The notes: a model not told the origin generated them from the sequence alone. Counted from the stretch's first letter, positions 8,331-18,382 are shown. The stretch: DNA of 64,000 bases from Gryllotalpicola ginsengisoli DSM 22003 (GCF_000419445.1 NZ_AULK01000008.1:1-64000), one strand, 5' to 3'. Numbers and translations are program-made.

Positions 8331-8636
8331 TCATCCCGACCCACGCTTGCGCCGAAGCTGCCGCCGATTCCCCGTATTGCGGTGCACGCCGTCCCAATCC
8401 CCGCGGATCAGCGCCTCCCGTTTCGCCCGACTCCACCCTTGGATCTTCTTCTCCATCGCATAGGCGTCGGCGACCGAGTCGTACTCCTCGGCCCAGACCA
8501 ATTCGACCGGCAGCCGCGTGCTCGTGTACTTGGCCCCCTTGCCGGACCAATGCTGAGCCATCCGTTGATCGAGGTCGCGAGTCGAGCCGACGTAGTACGA
8601 GCCGTCCGCGCATCTGAGCATGTAGACGTGTGGCAT
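8331..8636 (-). CDS. Single-domain GIY-YIG endonuclease (UPF0213/YhbQ-like)
   Basis: 101 residues from ATG 8636. The fold signature is complete: Y5 in VYML, Y14-Y15-V-G17 (the YIG half), the active-site R25 in QRMAQH and the metal ligand E62 in AMEKKIQGW. This is the YhbQ/UPF0213 type: one nuclease domain with no visible DNA-binding partner domain apart from a basic tail. The frame is open further upstream, but those codons are antisense translation of P1 repeats, so the internal ATG is taken as the start. It is bracketed by P1 palindromes (an inverted pair at 8223-8310, three tandem copies at 8707-8852) in a region where tilS-hpt-ftsH are normally adjacent. A link to repeat spread is conjecture. 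Confidence 0.85.
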   Translation of the reverse strand: MPHVYMLRCADGSYYVGSTRDLDQRMAQHWSGKGAKYTSTRLPVELVWAEEYDSVADAYAMEKKIQGWSRAKREALIRGDWDGVHRNTGNRRQLRRKRGSG

Positions 8637-8706
8637 GCGTCGATGCTCGAGGATCGACGGATGCTTCGTGAGGGCGCTCTTGGCGCCTGTGGAGTGTCGG
8701 GGCCGT

Positions 8707-8852
8707 GGTCTCCATTCGCGGCTTCGCCGTGAGTCGACCGGCGGTGTTCGGGAGTCCCTCGGTCTCCATTCAGCGCGGCGCGCTGAGTCGACCGGCGGTG
8801 TTCGGGAGTCCCTCGGTCTCCATACATCGCGGCGCGCTGAGTCGACCAGCGG
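8707..8852. repeat. Three tandem P1 palindromes
   Basis: Copies at 8707-8744, 8761-8798 and 8815-8852, all in the same direction, separated by identical 16-base spacers reading TGTTCGGGAGTCCCTC. The outer ends match P1. The stems differ: CGGC-TTC-GCCG in copy 1, CAGCGCG/CGCGCTG in copy 2, and a CATCGCG/CGCGCTG variant in copy 3. The array sits between the GIY-YIG gene and the ftsH promoter. Confidence 0.9.
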
Positions 8853-8870
8853 GGCCAGGCGGGGCATAGC

Positions 8871-8919
8871 ACGCCTGGGGCGAACAGAGAGGCGCCCCTC
8901 AGGCGGGCAGGGTTACTCT
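8871..8919 (+). promoter_or_regulatory. ClgR-like operator and -10 box of ftsH
   Basis: ACGCCTGGGGCGAACAG at 8871-8887 contains CGC-N5-GCG, the core reported for the actinobacterial protease regulator ClgR. A TACTCT -10 box follows at 8914-8919. The same 17 bases occur upstream of clpC (41728-41744) at exactly the same distance from its -10 box. Binding by ClgR is inferred from the motif. Confidence 0.65.
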
Positions 8920-8928
8920 GGCCTGACC

Positions 8929-10944
<2,016 letters not shown>

Positions 10945-10953
10945 GGGGCGCGC

Positions 10954-11592
10954 GTGACGGGCATCGACCGCACGCGCGTGGAGGCGGCCGTCGCCGAGCT
11001 GCTCGCAGCGATCGGCGAGGACGTCTCGCGTGAGGGGCTGGCCGAGACGCCGAGCCGGGTGGCGGATGCGTACGCCGAATTCTTCTCCGGAGTGGGGCAG
11101 GACCCGCTCGCACCGCTGTCGGAGACGATCCCGGCCGGCTCGGACGCCGAGCTCGTGATCGTGCGCGACCTGGAGTTCCGGTCGGTGTGCGAGCACCATC
11201 TGCTGCCGTTCCTCGGTCGTGCGCACATCGCATACCTGCCCGGCGACAGGATCGTGGGCCTCGGCCGGCTGCCCCGCGTGGTCGACGTGCTCGCGGCCCG
11301 GCCGCAGCTGCAGGAGCGCCTCACCGAGCAGGTCGCGGACGCGCTCGTCGCAGGGCTGCAGCCCCGTGGCGTCGTCGTGGTGCTCGACGCGCAGCACCAG
11401 TGCGTGACCACCCGCGGAGCCCGGCAGGTGCACTCGTCGACCGTGACGGTCGCGAGCCGCGGGGAGCTCGCCGACCCGGTGCGCCGCGCCGAGGTGACGG
11501 GGCTGATCGGTCAGGGCGGAGCGGGGTCTCCATTCGCCGGCTCCGCCGGCGAGTCGACCGGCGACAGCACCTGCGGAGACCCGGCGCTGTGA
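10954..11592 (+). CDS. folE: GTP cyclohydrolase I with repeat-encoded C-terminus
   Basis: 212 residues from GTG 10954, with RBS-like TAGGGGG upstream. It makes 7,8-dihydroneopterin triphosphate, the first step of folate synthesis. The zinc ligands lie in CEHH (~76-79) and in QHQC (~C150), and the GLGRLPRVVD and TRGARQVHSSTVT segments are standard. The normal family end is reached near GLIGQGG. The last ~22 residues (GSPFAGSAGESTGD and after) are encoded by a P1 palindrome at 11525-11563, so the native C-terminus has been replaced or extended. The stop overlaps the folP start (GTGA), so the operon remains coupled. Confidence 0.94.
   Translation: MTGIDRTRVEAAVAELLAAIGEDVSREGLAETPSRVADAYAEFFSGVGQDPLAPLSETIPAGSDAELVIVRDLEFRSVCEHHLLPFLGRAHIAYLPGDRIVGLGRLPRVVDVLAARPQLQERLTEQVADALVAGLQPRGVVVVLDAQHQCVTTRGARQVHSSTVTVASRGELADPVRRAEVTGLIGQGGAGSPFAGSAGESTGDSTCGDPAL
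11525..11563 (+). repeat. P1 palindrome at the 3' end of folE
   Basis: A forward P1 copy (GGTCTCCATTC to GAGTCGACCGGCG) with stem CGCCGGC/GCCGGCG. It is translated as the last part of GTP cyclohydrolase I and ends ~26 bases before the folP start. Confidence 0.85.
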
Positions 11593-12389
11593 CGGTGATC
11601 ATGGGCGTGCTCAACGTCACGCCCGACTCCTTCAGCGACGGCGGGCGGTTCGAGTCCGTCGACGCGGCCGTCGCACACGCCGTCGAGCTGACCGAGCAGG
11701 GCGCCGACCTGATCGACGTCGGCGGCGAGTCCACGCGCCCCGGTGCGCCGCGGGTGCCGGTCGAGCAGGAGCTGGGGCGGGTGCTGCCGGTCATCGAGCA
11801 GCTGACGGCCCGAGGCATCCGTACCTCGATCGACACGATGAACGCGCAGACCGCCCGCGCCGCGGTCGCCGCCGGCACGGAGTGGATCAACGACGTCTCC
11901 GGCGGGCAGGCCGACCCCGAGATGTTCGCGGCCGCCGCCGAGCTCGAATGCGGCTTCATGCTCAGCCACTGGCGCGGCCACAGCGCCGACATGAACGCGC
12001 TGGCGCACTACGGCGACGCCGCGTTCGACGTGCGCGACGAGCTGCGCCGGCAGGTGGACAAGGCCCTCGACGCCGGGGTGCACGGGTCGCGGCTGATCGT
12101 CGACCCCGGCCTGGGCTTCGCGAAGGACCACGGGCACAACTGGCGCATCCTGGGCCGGCTCGACGTGCTCGAGGAGCTCGGCTACCCGGTGCTGATCGGG
12201 GCCAGCCGCAAGCGCTTCCTCGGCCGGCTGCTGCCCGACGACGCGCCGATCCAGGCGCGCGACCTTCCCACCGCCGTGATCAGCGCGCTCGCCGCGCACA
12301 GCGGCGTGTGGGGGGTGCGGGTGCACGACGTGGTCTCGACCCGCGTCGCGCTCGCCGTCGTGGACGCGTGGAAAACTGGGGCCCGATGA
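11589..12389 (+). CDS. folP: Dihydropteroate synthase
   Basis: 266 residues from GTG 11589, overlapping the folE stop by four bases (ATG 11601 is an alternative). It condenses p-aminobenzoate with dihydropterin pyrophosphate and is the sulfonamide target. The signature MGVLNVTPDSFSDGG is at the N-terminus, GGESTRPGA at ~47-55, the DVSGG strand is in the middle, and GASRKRFLG is near the end. The length is typical. It is in a tight four-gene folate operon; the next gene overlaps by ATGA. Confidence 0.96.
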   Translation: MTVIMGVLNVTPDSFSDGGRFESVDAAVAHAVELTEQGADLIDVGGESTRPGAPRVPVEQELGRVLPVIEQLTARGIRTSIDTMNAQTARAAVAAGTEWINDVSGGQADPEMFAAAAELECGFMLSHWRGHSADMNALAHYGDAAFDVRDELRRQVDKALDAGVHGSRLIVDPGLGFAKDHGHNWRILGRLDVLEELGYPVLIGASRKRFLGRLLPDDAPIQARDLPTAVISALAAHSGVWGVRVHDVVSTRVALAVVDAWKTGAR

Positions 12390-12766
12390 CTGACAGCATC
12401 ACCCTGACCGGCATCGCCGTCGAGGCGCATCACGGCGTGTACGACTTCGAGCGGGAGAAGGGGCAGACGTTCGTCGTGGACCTCACCGTCTGGCTCGACC
12501 TCGCCCCGGCCGCCCGAGGCGACGAGCTGGCGGCCACGGTGCATTACGGCGAACTGGCCGAGGCGGTGCACGCCGCGGTCGCCGCCGACCCCGTCGACCT
12601 GATCGAGACGGTCGCCGAGCGCGTGGCCCGCGTCGCGCTCGGATTCGCGGCCGTCGAACGGGTGCGGGCGACGGTGCACAAACCGGATGCGCCGATCCCG
12701 GTGCCCTTCGCCGACGTCGCGGTCACCGTCGAGCGCTCTCGGGCGTGGCTGGAGGCGAGCGCCTGA
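12386..12766 (+). CDS. folB: Dihydroneopterin aldolase
   Basis: 126 residues from ATG 12386 (ATGA overlap with folP). It cleaves dihydroneopterin to 6-hydroxymethyl-dihydropterin. The family pattern is clear: GIAVEAHHGVYDFEREKGQ at the N-terminus with the substrate-binding Glu, and VTVHKPDAPIP near the end. It is followed by folK with a 1-base overlap (TGATG). Confidence 0.95.
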   Translation: MTDSITLTGIAVEAHHGVYDFEREKGQTFVVDLTVWLDLAPAARGDELAATVHYGELAEAVHAAVAADPVDLIETVAERVARVALGFAAVERVRATVHKPDAPIPVPFADVAVTVERSRAWLEASA

Positions 12767-13308
12767 TGCGCGTGCCCGACCCGTTCAGCATCTCGAAGAC
12801 GCCCAGGATGCGGCCGGCGGTCGTCGCCCTGGGCAGCAACCTCGGCGACCGGGGCGAGCTGCTGCGCAGCGCCGTCGCCGCGCTGCGCGAAGCGCCCGGG
12901 GTCGTGGTCGACGCGGTCTCGCCCGTCGTCGAGTCGATCGCCGTGAAGCTCGACGGCGTCGACCCGGACGCCCCGCGCTACCTCAACGCCGTCGCGCTCG
13001 TGCGCACGCTGCTGCCGCCGCACGAGCTGCTCGACGAGCTGCAGCGCATCGAGGCAGAGCACGGCCGCGTGCGCACCGAGCGGTGGGGCGATCGCACGCT
13101 CGACCTCGACCTCGTGGACTACGACGGGCTCGAGGCATCCGATGACCGTCTCACGCTGCCGCACCCGCGCGCCGGGCTGCGGTCGTTCGTGCTCGCGCCG
13201 TGGCTCGCCGTCGACCCCGACGCCGTGCTGCCCGGCCGCGGGCGCGTCGACCGCCTGCTTCAGGCGCTCGGGGACGACACCGCACCCGTTCCGGAGGTGA
13301 CCCTGTGA
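12766..13308 (+). CDS. folK: Hydroxymethyldihydropterin pyrophosphokinase (HPPK)
   Basis: 180 residues from ATG 12766, sharing one base with the folB stop. It transfers pyrophosphate from ATP to 6-hydroxymethyl-dihydropterin. VALGSNLGDR (~21-30), the RWGDRTLDLDLVDY metal-binding segment (~105-118) and LPHPR are typical. An earlier in-frame ATG at 12745 lies inside folB and is less likely. The DUF3180 gene follows with a GTGA overlap. Confidence 0.94.
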   Translation: MRVPDPFSISKTPRMRPAVVALGSNLGDRGELLRSAVAALREAPGVVVDAVSPVVESIAVKLDGVDPDAPRYLNAVALVRTLLPPHELLDELQRIEAEHGRVRTERWGDRTLDLDLVDYDGLEASDDRLTLPHPRAGLRSFVLAPWLAVDPDAVLPGRGRVDRLLQALGDDTAPVPEVTL

Positions 13309-13796
13309 ACCGAACCCATCCGCTGACGATCGTGATCGTCGCCCTCGTCGGGCTCGTGGTCGGCTTCCTCACCGACGTCGGGCTGACGGCGCTCGGCCGG
13401 GCGGCGCTGGTTCCCCCGGTGACGCTGTCGATCACCCTGGCCGTGATCGGCGGCGTGGTCGTCGCGCTCGCGTGGCCGGTGCGGCGGGCGGTGAAGGGCA
13501 CGGCGCCGCTGCGCATCGACCCGTTCCGCGCCGCGCGCACCGCCGTGCTCGCCAAGGCGAGCTCGGTGGCCGGGGCGCTGTTCGCCGGCTTCTCGATCGG
13601 GCTGCTCGGCTATGCGCTCACCCGCGACGTGATCGTCTCCTCGGGGGCATGGCTCGTGTTCACGGCCGTGATCGGCAGCGGCGTGCTGCTGGCGTGCGGG
13701 CTGGTCGCCGAGTTCTTCTGCACCCTGCCGCCGCCGTCGGACGGCGACGAGGACGACCGGGAGCCCCCGACCGGTGCCACGCACTCGCACGCGTAG
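13305..13796 (+). CDS. DUF3180 membrane protein
   Basis: 163 residues from GTG 13305, with RBS GGAGG at 13292-13296. Four predicted membrane helices (around 8-28, 38-60, 85-105, 112-135) and a short acidic, His-containing cytoplasmic tail. This family sits just after folK in many actinobacteria (Rv3605c position in M. tuberculosis), but no function is established. Translational overlap with folK suggests co-expression with folate genes. Confidence 0.88.
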   Translation: MNRTHPLTIVIVALVGLVVGFLTDVGLTALGRAALVPPVTLSITLAVIGGVVVALAWPVRRAVKGTAPLRIDPFRAARTAVLAKASSVAGALFAGFSIGLLGYALTRDVIVSSGAWLVFTAVIGSGVLLACGLVAEFFCTLPPPSDGDEDDREPPTGATHSHA

Positions 13797-13844
13797 CCGG
13801 TGCGCCGTATCGTCGACCGGCGCGAGCGCCGCGCGGCCGGCGCG

Positions 13845-14447
13845 TCAGCGCTGGGACGCGCGCAGCGCCTTCCAGGCCGCGGGCAGCAGGGCGGCGGCGA
13901 TCGCCCACTTCACGATGCCGCCCACGATGAACGGGGTGACGCCGTAGTTCAGCACGGTCGCCAGGTCGTGCGGGGCGCCCATCGCGGCGAGCGCCGCCGC
14001 GAGCCACGGCACGCCGAACAGGAAGGGCACGAGGCCGGCCAGGCCGAAGCCGACGACGGCGAGAAGGGGCCGGCGGTCCCAGCGGCGCTCGGAGAGCCAT
14101 CCGATCAGCGCTGCGGCGGGAATGAAGCCGATCACGAAGCCGAAGCTCGTGATCACGTCGCTGCCGAGCCCGTGCGACCAGCCGGTGAAGACCGGGGCGC
14201 CGGCGACCCCGGCGACCAGGTACAGCGCGAGCGCCGCGGCCCCGCGCCAGGTGCCGAGCGTCGCCCCGACGAGCACGACGGCGAGCGTCTGGCCGGTGAT
14301 CGGCACGGGCCACATCGGCACCTGCACCTGGGCGAGCAGCGCGACCAGCGCGGTGCCGCCGACGACGAGCAGCGAATCGGTGAGCCATCCGCGGCGCACG
14401 AGGGCGTCGGCGAGCACGGTCCGGGAGGGGGAGGCGGCGATCGTCAT
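13845..14447 (-). CDS. bioY: Biotin transporter BioY (ECF S component)
   Basis: A 200-residue membrane protein with six predicted helices; it captures biotin for an energy-coupling-factor transporter. Family signs are MWPVPITGQTLAVVLVGATLG, ALYLVAGVAGAPVF and the late VVGGIVKWAIAAALLP helix. ATG 14447 follows a TAGTCT -10 box (minus strand, 14455-14460) by seven bases, a leaderless start. The frame is open upstream, but that part is antisense to the next gene. No ATPase/T partner genes are adjacent, so it must work alone or with a shared ECF module elsewhere. It faces the folate operon and is divergent from the PH-domain genes. Confidence 0.93.
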   Translation of the reverse strand: MTIAASPSRTVLADALVRRGWLTDSLLVVGGTALVALLAQVQVPMWPVPITGQTLAVVLVGATLGTWRGAAALALYLVAGVAGAPVFTGWSHGLGSDVITSFGFVIGFIPAAALIGWLSERRWDRRPLLAVVGFGLAGLVPFLFGVPWLAAALAAMGAPHDLATVLNYGVTPFIVGGIVKWAIAAALLPAAWKALRASQR

Positions 14448-14535
14448 GCGATCAAGACTAGGAGAGCGGTGGGGCGGATGCTTGGCGGTGATGCACATCG
14501 ATCGCCGCCGGTTGTTGGCGCAATACGATGAACCC

Positions 14536-15018
14536 GTGGCCGAGCGCGTCGAGATCGACACCGAATGGAATCGGGTCTCGCCGAGGTACGTGTGGATCGT
14601 GGTCGTCGGATCGCTGATCGCCGGCGTCGTGCTCGCCGCGGCCGCCGTGTTCGTCTGGCTCGGGGTCGGTGTGTCGTGGGGCTGGGCGCTGCTCGCGGCC
14701 GTGGTCGTCGGGTTCGCGCTGCAGCTGATCTTCGCGCCCCGCCGCGCCCGCGCCATCGGCTACCGGATGCGCGAGGACGACCTGCTGATCCGCCGCGGCA
14801 TCGCGTTCCTGCGCTTCGTCGCCGTGCCGTACGGGCGCATGCAGCTCATCGACATCTCGCGCGGGCCGGTCAGCCGGGCGCTCGGCCTGTCGGACCTGCG
14901 CTTCGTCACGGCGTCCTCGGGCAGCGACGTGGCGATCCCGGGGCTTCCGGCCGACGAGGCCGAGGCCCTGCGCGACCGGCTCATCGCGCTCGCCGAGACG
15001 CGTCGGGCCGGGCTGTAG
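14536..15018 (+). CDS. PH-domain membrane protein (YdbS-like)
   Basis: 160 residues from GTG 14536, exactly six bases after TACGAT (14524-14529), a leaderless start. Two membrane helices (~20-70) are followed by one bacterial PH (DUF304) domain with the pattern YRMREDDLLIRRGIAFLRFVAVPYGRMQ. It pairs with the larger three-domain protein downstream, the ydbS-ydbT arrangement known from Bacillus. Function is not established; roles in envelope stress or antimicrobial resistance have been suggested for ydbS-ydbT. Confidence 0.9.
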   Translation: MAERVEIDTEWNRVSPRYVWIVVVGSLIAGVVLAAAAVFVWLGVGVSWGWALLAAVVVGFALQLIFAPRRARAIGYRMREDDLLIRRGIAFLRFVAVPYGRMQLIDISRGPVSRALGLSDLRFVTASSGSDVAIPGLPADEAEALRDRLIALAETRRAGL

Positions 15019-15026
15019 GGCCGCGC

Positions 15027-16706
15027 GTGGACCCGCTCGCTGACGGGCAGTGGCATCGGATGCATCCGGCCACGCCGCTGCTGCGCGGCGGGATCGTGCT
15101 CGTCGCCCTCGTCGGCATCGTGGTCGCGAACCTGCGTGAGCGGATCCTCGACGCGCTCGTGCGCATGCCGAACGACTTCCGGCAGGGCGACCCGGTCGAC
15201 GAGATCGTGCGGCACGGCTGGACACTGTGGGCGCTGCTCGGCGTGCTGGTCTTCGTCGCGCTCGTCGTCGTCTTCTACCGGATCGCCTGGCAGACCACGA
15301 CGTTCCGCGTCACCCGCGAGGCCGTGGAGCTGCGATCGGGGGTGCTGAACAAGCAGAGCCGGCAGGCCAGGCTCGACCGCGTGCAGGGTGTCAACGTGCA
15401 TCGCACGCTGTTCGCGCGGCTGTTCGGGGCGGCGCGGCTCGAGATCGTCGTGGCCGGGCACGACGCGAATCTGACGCTGCAGTACCTGAGCTCGGCGCCG
15501 GCGGAGGAGCTGCGGCGGGAGATCCTCGGGCTGGCGCGGGCGACGCATGGGGACGCGGGTCTCCATTCGCCGGCTGCGCCGGCGAGTCGACCGGCGGAAG
15601 ACAGGGCTGCGCCGGCGAGTCGACCGGCGGAAACCGGGGCTGCGCCGGCGAGTCGACCGGCGGACGGGGCGGGTTTCGATACGCGCCCTGCGGGCGCTAC
15701 TCAACCAGCGGAGGGGGAGGAGGCCGCTGGTCGACTCGCGCGACGCGCGAATGGAGACCAAGCGGCGCTCGACGCGATCCTGCAGAGCCGGGTGGACGAG
15801 TTCCTCACCCCGGCCGACCTGCACCCCGACCTCGCCCCGCCCGAGTCGGTCGTCAAGGTGCACCCCGGCCGGCTGATCGGCTCGATCGTGCTCAGCCCGT
15901 ACACGCTCATCGTGCTCGCGATCGTCGCCTGGCTCGTCGTCGAGGCATCCCTCGGCAACTACGTCGTGCTGTTCGCGATCATCCCGTCGGTGTTCGGCTT
16001 CGTCACCGCGTACACGCGCCGGTTCAGCCGGCTCGCGCGCTACACGATCTCGGGCAGCCCCGAAGGGGTGCGCGTCGGCTACGGGCTGCTCGGGACGAGC
16101 AGCGAGACGATCCCCGCAGGGCGGGTGCACGCCGTCGAGCTGGTGCAGCCGCTGATGTGGCGGCCGTTCGGGTGGTGGACGATCCGCATCAACCGCGCCG
16201 GGCGGGCCCGGCAGCGCGGACAGGCCGAGAACGCGTCGGTCGTGCTGCCGGTCGGCGACCTCGCCGATGTGCAGCGGGTGCTGCCGCTGCTGCTGCACGG
16301 CAGCGACCGGGAGCGGCTCGCGGAGCTCGTCGCCGCGGCGACCGGCAGGCCCCGCGACGCGGGTGCGAAAAATACGTATTTTTCGCACCCGCCGGCAAGC
16401 GCCGCGTGGCTGCATCCGTTCTCGTGGCGTCGTATCGGGTACGCGTTCGCCGCCGATGCCGTGCTGCTGCGCCGGGGCGTGCTCGCCCGTGCGCTCGTCA
16501 TCGTGCCGCTCGCGCGCGTGCAGAGCGTGGCGCTGCACCAGGGGCCGCTGCGACGGATTCTGGGGCTCGCCTCCCTCGTCGTGCACGTCGTCGACGGCCG
16601 GGTGCGGCCCCGCCTGCCGGTCCTCGCGGCGGCGGAGGCGCCCGCGCTCTTCGAACGCGTGGCGCGCAGTGCCGTACTCTTGGCGAGTCGCGATGTGCGC
16701 GGGTGA
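15027..16706 (+). CDS. Multi-PH-domain membrane protein (YdbT-like) with repeat inserts
   Basis: 559 residues from GTG 15027. It has paired membrane helices (~18-38, ~60-85), a first PH domain (~90-170), a second helix pair (~270-310), a second PH domain (~315-440) and a third (~455-555). Residues ~178-244 are encoded by P1 and P2 palindromic repeats (15558-15759) and give a low-complexity loop with a repeated APASRPA unit between PH domain 1 and the next helix pair. A 34-base perfect palindrome (16359-16392) is translated between PH domains 2 and 3. Despite these inserts the frame is open throughout. It probably forms a complex with the preceding protein. Confidence 0.88.
   Translation: MDPLADGQWHRMHPATPLLRGGIVLVALVGIVVANLRERILDALVRMPNDFRQGDPVDEIVRHGWTLWALLGVLVFVALVVVFYRIAWQTTTFRVTREAVELRSGVLNKQSRQARLDRVQGVNVHRTLFARLFGAARLEIVVAGHDANLTLQYLSSAPAEELRREILGLARATHGDAGLHSPAAPASRPAEDRAAPASRPAETGAAPASRPADGAGFDTRPAGATQPAEGEEAAGRLARRANGDQAALDAILQSRVDEFLTPADLHPDLAPPESVVKVHPGRLIGSIVLSPYTLIVLAIVAWLVVEASLGNYVVLFAIIPSVFGFVTAYTRRFSRLARYTISGSPEGVRVGYGLLGTSSETIPAGRVHAVELVQPLMWRPFGWWTIRINRAGRARQRGQAENASVVLPVGDLADVQRVLPLLLHGSDRERLAELVAAATGRPRDAGAKNTYFSHPPASAAWLHPFSWRRIGYAFAADAVLLRRGVLARALVIVPLARVQSVALHQGPLRRILGLASLVVHVVDGRVRPRLPVLAAAEAPALFERVARSAVLLASRDVRG
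15558..15759. repeat. Composite P1/P2 repeat cluster inside a PH-domain gene
   Basis: Order: full forward P1 (15558-15597), two truncated P1 copies lacking the left end (15606-15630, 15639-15663, each GCTGCGCC to GACCGGCGG), one P2 element (15671-15711, GGTTTCGATACGC to GCTACTCAACCAGCGG, stem GCGCCC/GGGCGC), and one reverse P1 (15724-15759). Full and partial units are joined so that no stop codon appears in the host frame. Confidence 0.88.
16359..16392. repeat. 34-bp perfect palindrome inside a coding region
   Basis: Left arm GCGGGTGCGAAAAATAC is followed directly by its exact reverse complement, with no loop. The AT-rich centre (AAAAATACGTATTTTT) is unlike the surrounding ~70% GC coding sequence. 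It is translated in frame as roughly AGAKNTYFSHPP between two PH domains. Confidence 0.95.
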
Positions 16707-16722
16707 AGGGCGATAGAGAGCA

Positions 16723-17460
16723 GTGCAAGAACGATCCGGACGCCTCGGCGTCGGCATCGTCGGCGCGGGCCGTGTCGGACCGGTGCTGGGCGCCGCGCTC
16801 GCCGGCGCCGGGCACGCCATCGTCGGCGTGAACGCCGTCAGCGAGAAGAGCCGCGAGCGCGCCGAGGACATGCTGCCCGGCGTGCCGGTGCTCGAGACGC
16901 CCGAGCTGCTGCGCCGTGCCGAGCTCGTGCTGCTCGCCGTGCCCTCCGACCAGCTGGCCGGCCTCGTCGAGGGCCTCGCCGCCGTCGGCGCCTGGCAGCC
17001 CGGGCAGCTCGTCGTGCACACCGCGCCCGAGTACGGCACCGACGTGCTGCGTCCGGCCCTGACCGCGGGAGCGATCCCGCTCGCGATCCACCCCGCCATG
17101 TCGTTCACGGGCACCCGGCTCGACCTCGCCCGGCTCGCCGAGACCTGGTTCGCCGTCACCGCGCCCGCGCCCGTGCTGCCGATCGGGCAGGCGCTCGTCG
17201 TCGAGATGGGCGGCGAGCCGGTGGTCGTCGACGAGGCCGACCGCCCCACCTACGCCGAGGCGATCGCGACCGCGACCGGTTTCAGCCGGTCCATCGTCGA
17301 GCAGGCGACGGCGCTGCTGAACGGCATCGGCTTCGAGAACCCCGGCGGGTATCTCGGCTCACTCGTGCGCTCCACCGTCGACGACGCGCTGCGTCGCGCG
17401 GGAGCGACACCCCCGCTCGACCTCAGCGAGCTCGGCACCGACCCCGACGGAAGACCATGA
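16723..17460 (+). CDS. Rossmann-fold DUF2520 protein linked to pantothenate synthesis
   Basis: 245 residues from GTG 16723. An N-terminal NAD(P)-binding fold (GIVGAGRVGPVLGAAL, ~9-24) is followed by a DUF2520 helical domain with IHPAMSFTG (~118-126) and a C-terminal SLVRSTVDDAL helix. It overlaps panC by ATGA. In M. tuberculosis the equivalent gene (Rv3603c) also precedes panC. The fold resembles ketopantoate reductase, so a role in that pathway step is often proposed, but this is inference. Confidence 0.85.
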   Translation: MQERSGRLGVGIVGAGRVGPVLGAALAGAGHAIVGVNAVSEKSRERAEDMLPGVPVLETPELLRRAELVLLAVPSDQLAGLVEGLAAVGAWQPGQLVVHTAPEYGTDVLRPALTAGAIPLAIHPAMSFTGTRLDLARLAETWFAVTAPAPVLPIGQALVVEMGGEPVVVDEADRPTYAEAIATATGFSRSIVEQATALLNGIGFENPGGYLGSLVRSTVDDALRRAGATPPLDLSELGTDPDGRP

Positions 17461-18332
17461 CCGCGACCCTCACCGCACCGCAACTGCTCACCACCATCGC
17501 CGCCACCCGCGCGCTCGTCGCCGCCCACCGCGCCGCAGGCCGTCGCGTCGCCCTGGTGCCGACCATGGGGGCCCTGCACGACGGGCACCTCGCCCTCGTC
17601 GCCCGCGGTCGCGAGCTCGCCGACGTCGTCGTCGTGTCGATCTTCGTGAACCCCCTGCAGTTCGGGCCGAGCGAGGACTTCGAGAAGTACCCGCGCACCC
17701 TGGACGACGACCTCGCCAAGCTCTCCGGCCGGGCCGACGCCGTCTTCGCCCCCTCGGTGCCCGAGATGTACCCCGGCGGCGCCGCGCAGACCCGGGTCGT
17801 CGCGGGCCCCGTCGGCGAGCGCTACGAGGGCGCCGCGCGCCCCGGCCACTTCGACGGCATGCTGACGGTCGTCTCGAAGCTCTTCCACATCGTGCAGCCC
17901 GACGTGGCGCTGTTCGGGCAGAAGGACGCGCAGCAGGGCTTCCTCGTGCGGCAGATGGTCGCCGACCTCGACCTGCCGCTCGAGATCGAGATGGTGCCGA
18001 TCGTGCGCGAGGCCGACGGGCTGGCCCTCTCGAGCCGCAACCGCTATCTCTCCGAGGGTGATCGGATGCGCGCGCTGACGCTCTCCGCCGCGCTGCGGGC
18101 CGGTCGTGACGCGGCGCCCGCCGGTGTGGCCGCCGCCCGCCGGGCCGCGCTCGCGGTCTTCGACGCCGAGCCAGACGTTAGGCTGGACTACCTGGTCATC
18201 GTCGATCCGGCGACATTCCTGCCGCTGGAGGACGACGCGACGGGCGACGCGCTGATGCTGGTCGCCGCCCGCGTGGGCGCCACCCGCCTGATCGACAACG
18301 CCCCGCTGGTGTTCGGCGGCGTCGCCGGTTGA
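17457..18332 (+). CDS. panC: Pantothenate synthetase
   Basis: 291 residues from ATG 17457, overlapping the DUF2520 stop. It joins pantoate and beta-alanine using [17 protein letters not shown] (~37-50, with the HxGH nucleotidyl-transfer motif), [26 protein letters not shown] and SSRNRYLS are all present. panD is not adjacent as it is in mycobacteria; the next gene is lysS. Confidence 0.96.
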   Translation: MTATLTAPQLLTTIAATRALVAAHRAAGRRVALVPTMGALHDGHLALVARGRELADVVVVSIFVNPLQFGPSEDFEKYPRTLDDDLAKLSGRADAVFAPSVPEMYPGGAAQTRVVAGPVGERYEGAARPGHFDGMLTVVSKLFHIVQPDVALFGQKDAQQGFLVRQMVADLDLPLEIEMVPIVREADGLALSSRNRYLSEGDRMRALTLSAALRAGRDAAPAGVAAARRAALAVFDAEPDVRLDYLVIVDPATFLPLEDDATGDALMLVAARVGATRLIDNAPLVFGGVAG

Positions 18333-18382
18333 CTCGGCGGCCGCGGACGCCGAAGGGAAACCAGCCCGACGAAGGAACAGCA

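Noticed and set aside
8707-8852. Three P1 copies with constant spacers considered as a CRISPR array
   Set aside because: The spacers are identical, the repeats differ in the stem, and the same unit occurs singly across the window.
8637-8867. N-terminal extension of the GIY-YIG protein
   Set aside because: The added residues are antisense translation of P1 copies. The conserved domain starts right at ATG 8636.
8635-8928. N-terminal extension of ftsH through the P1 repeats
   Set aside because: The frame is open, but the extra residues are repeat-derived, and the -10 box lies nine bases before ATG 8929, where the normal FtsH membrane helix begins.
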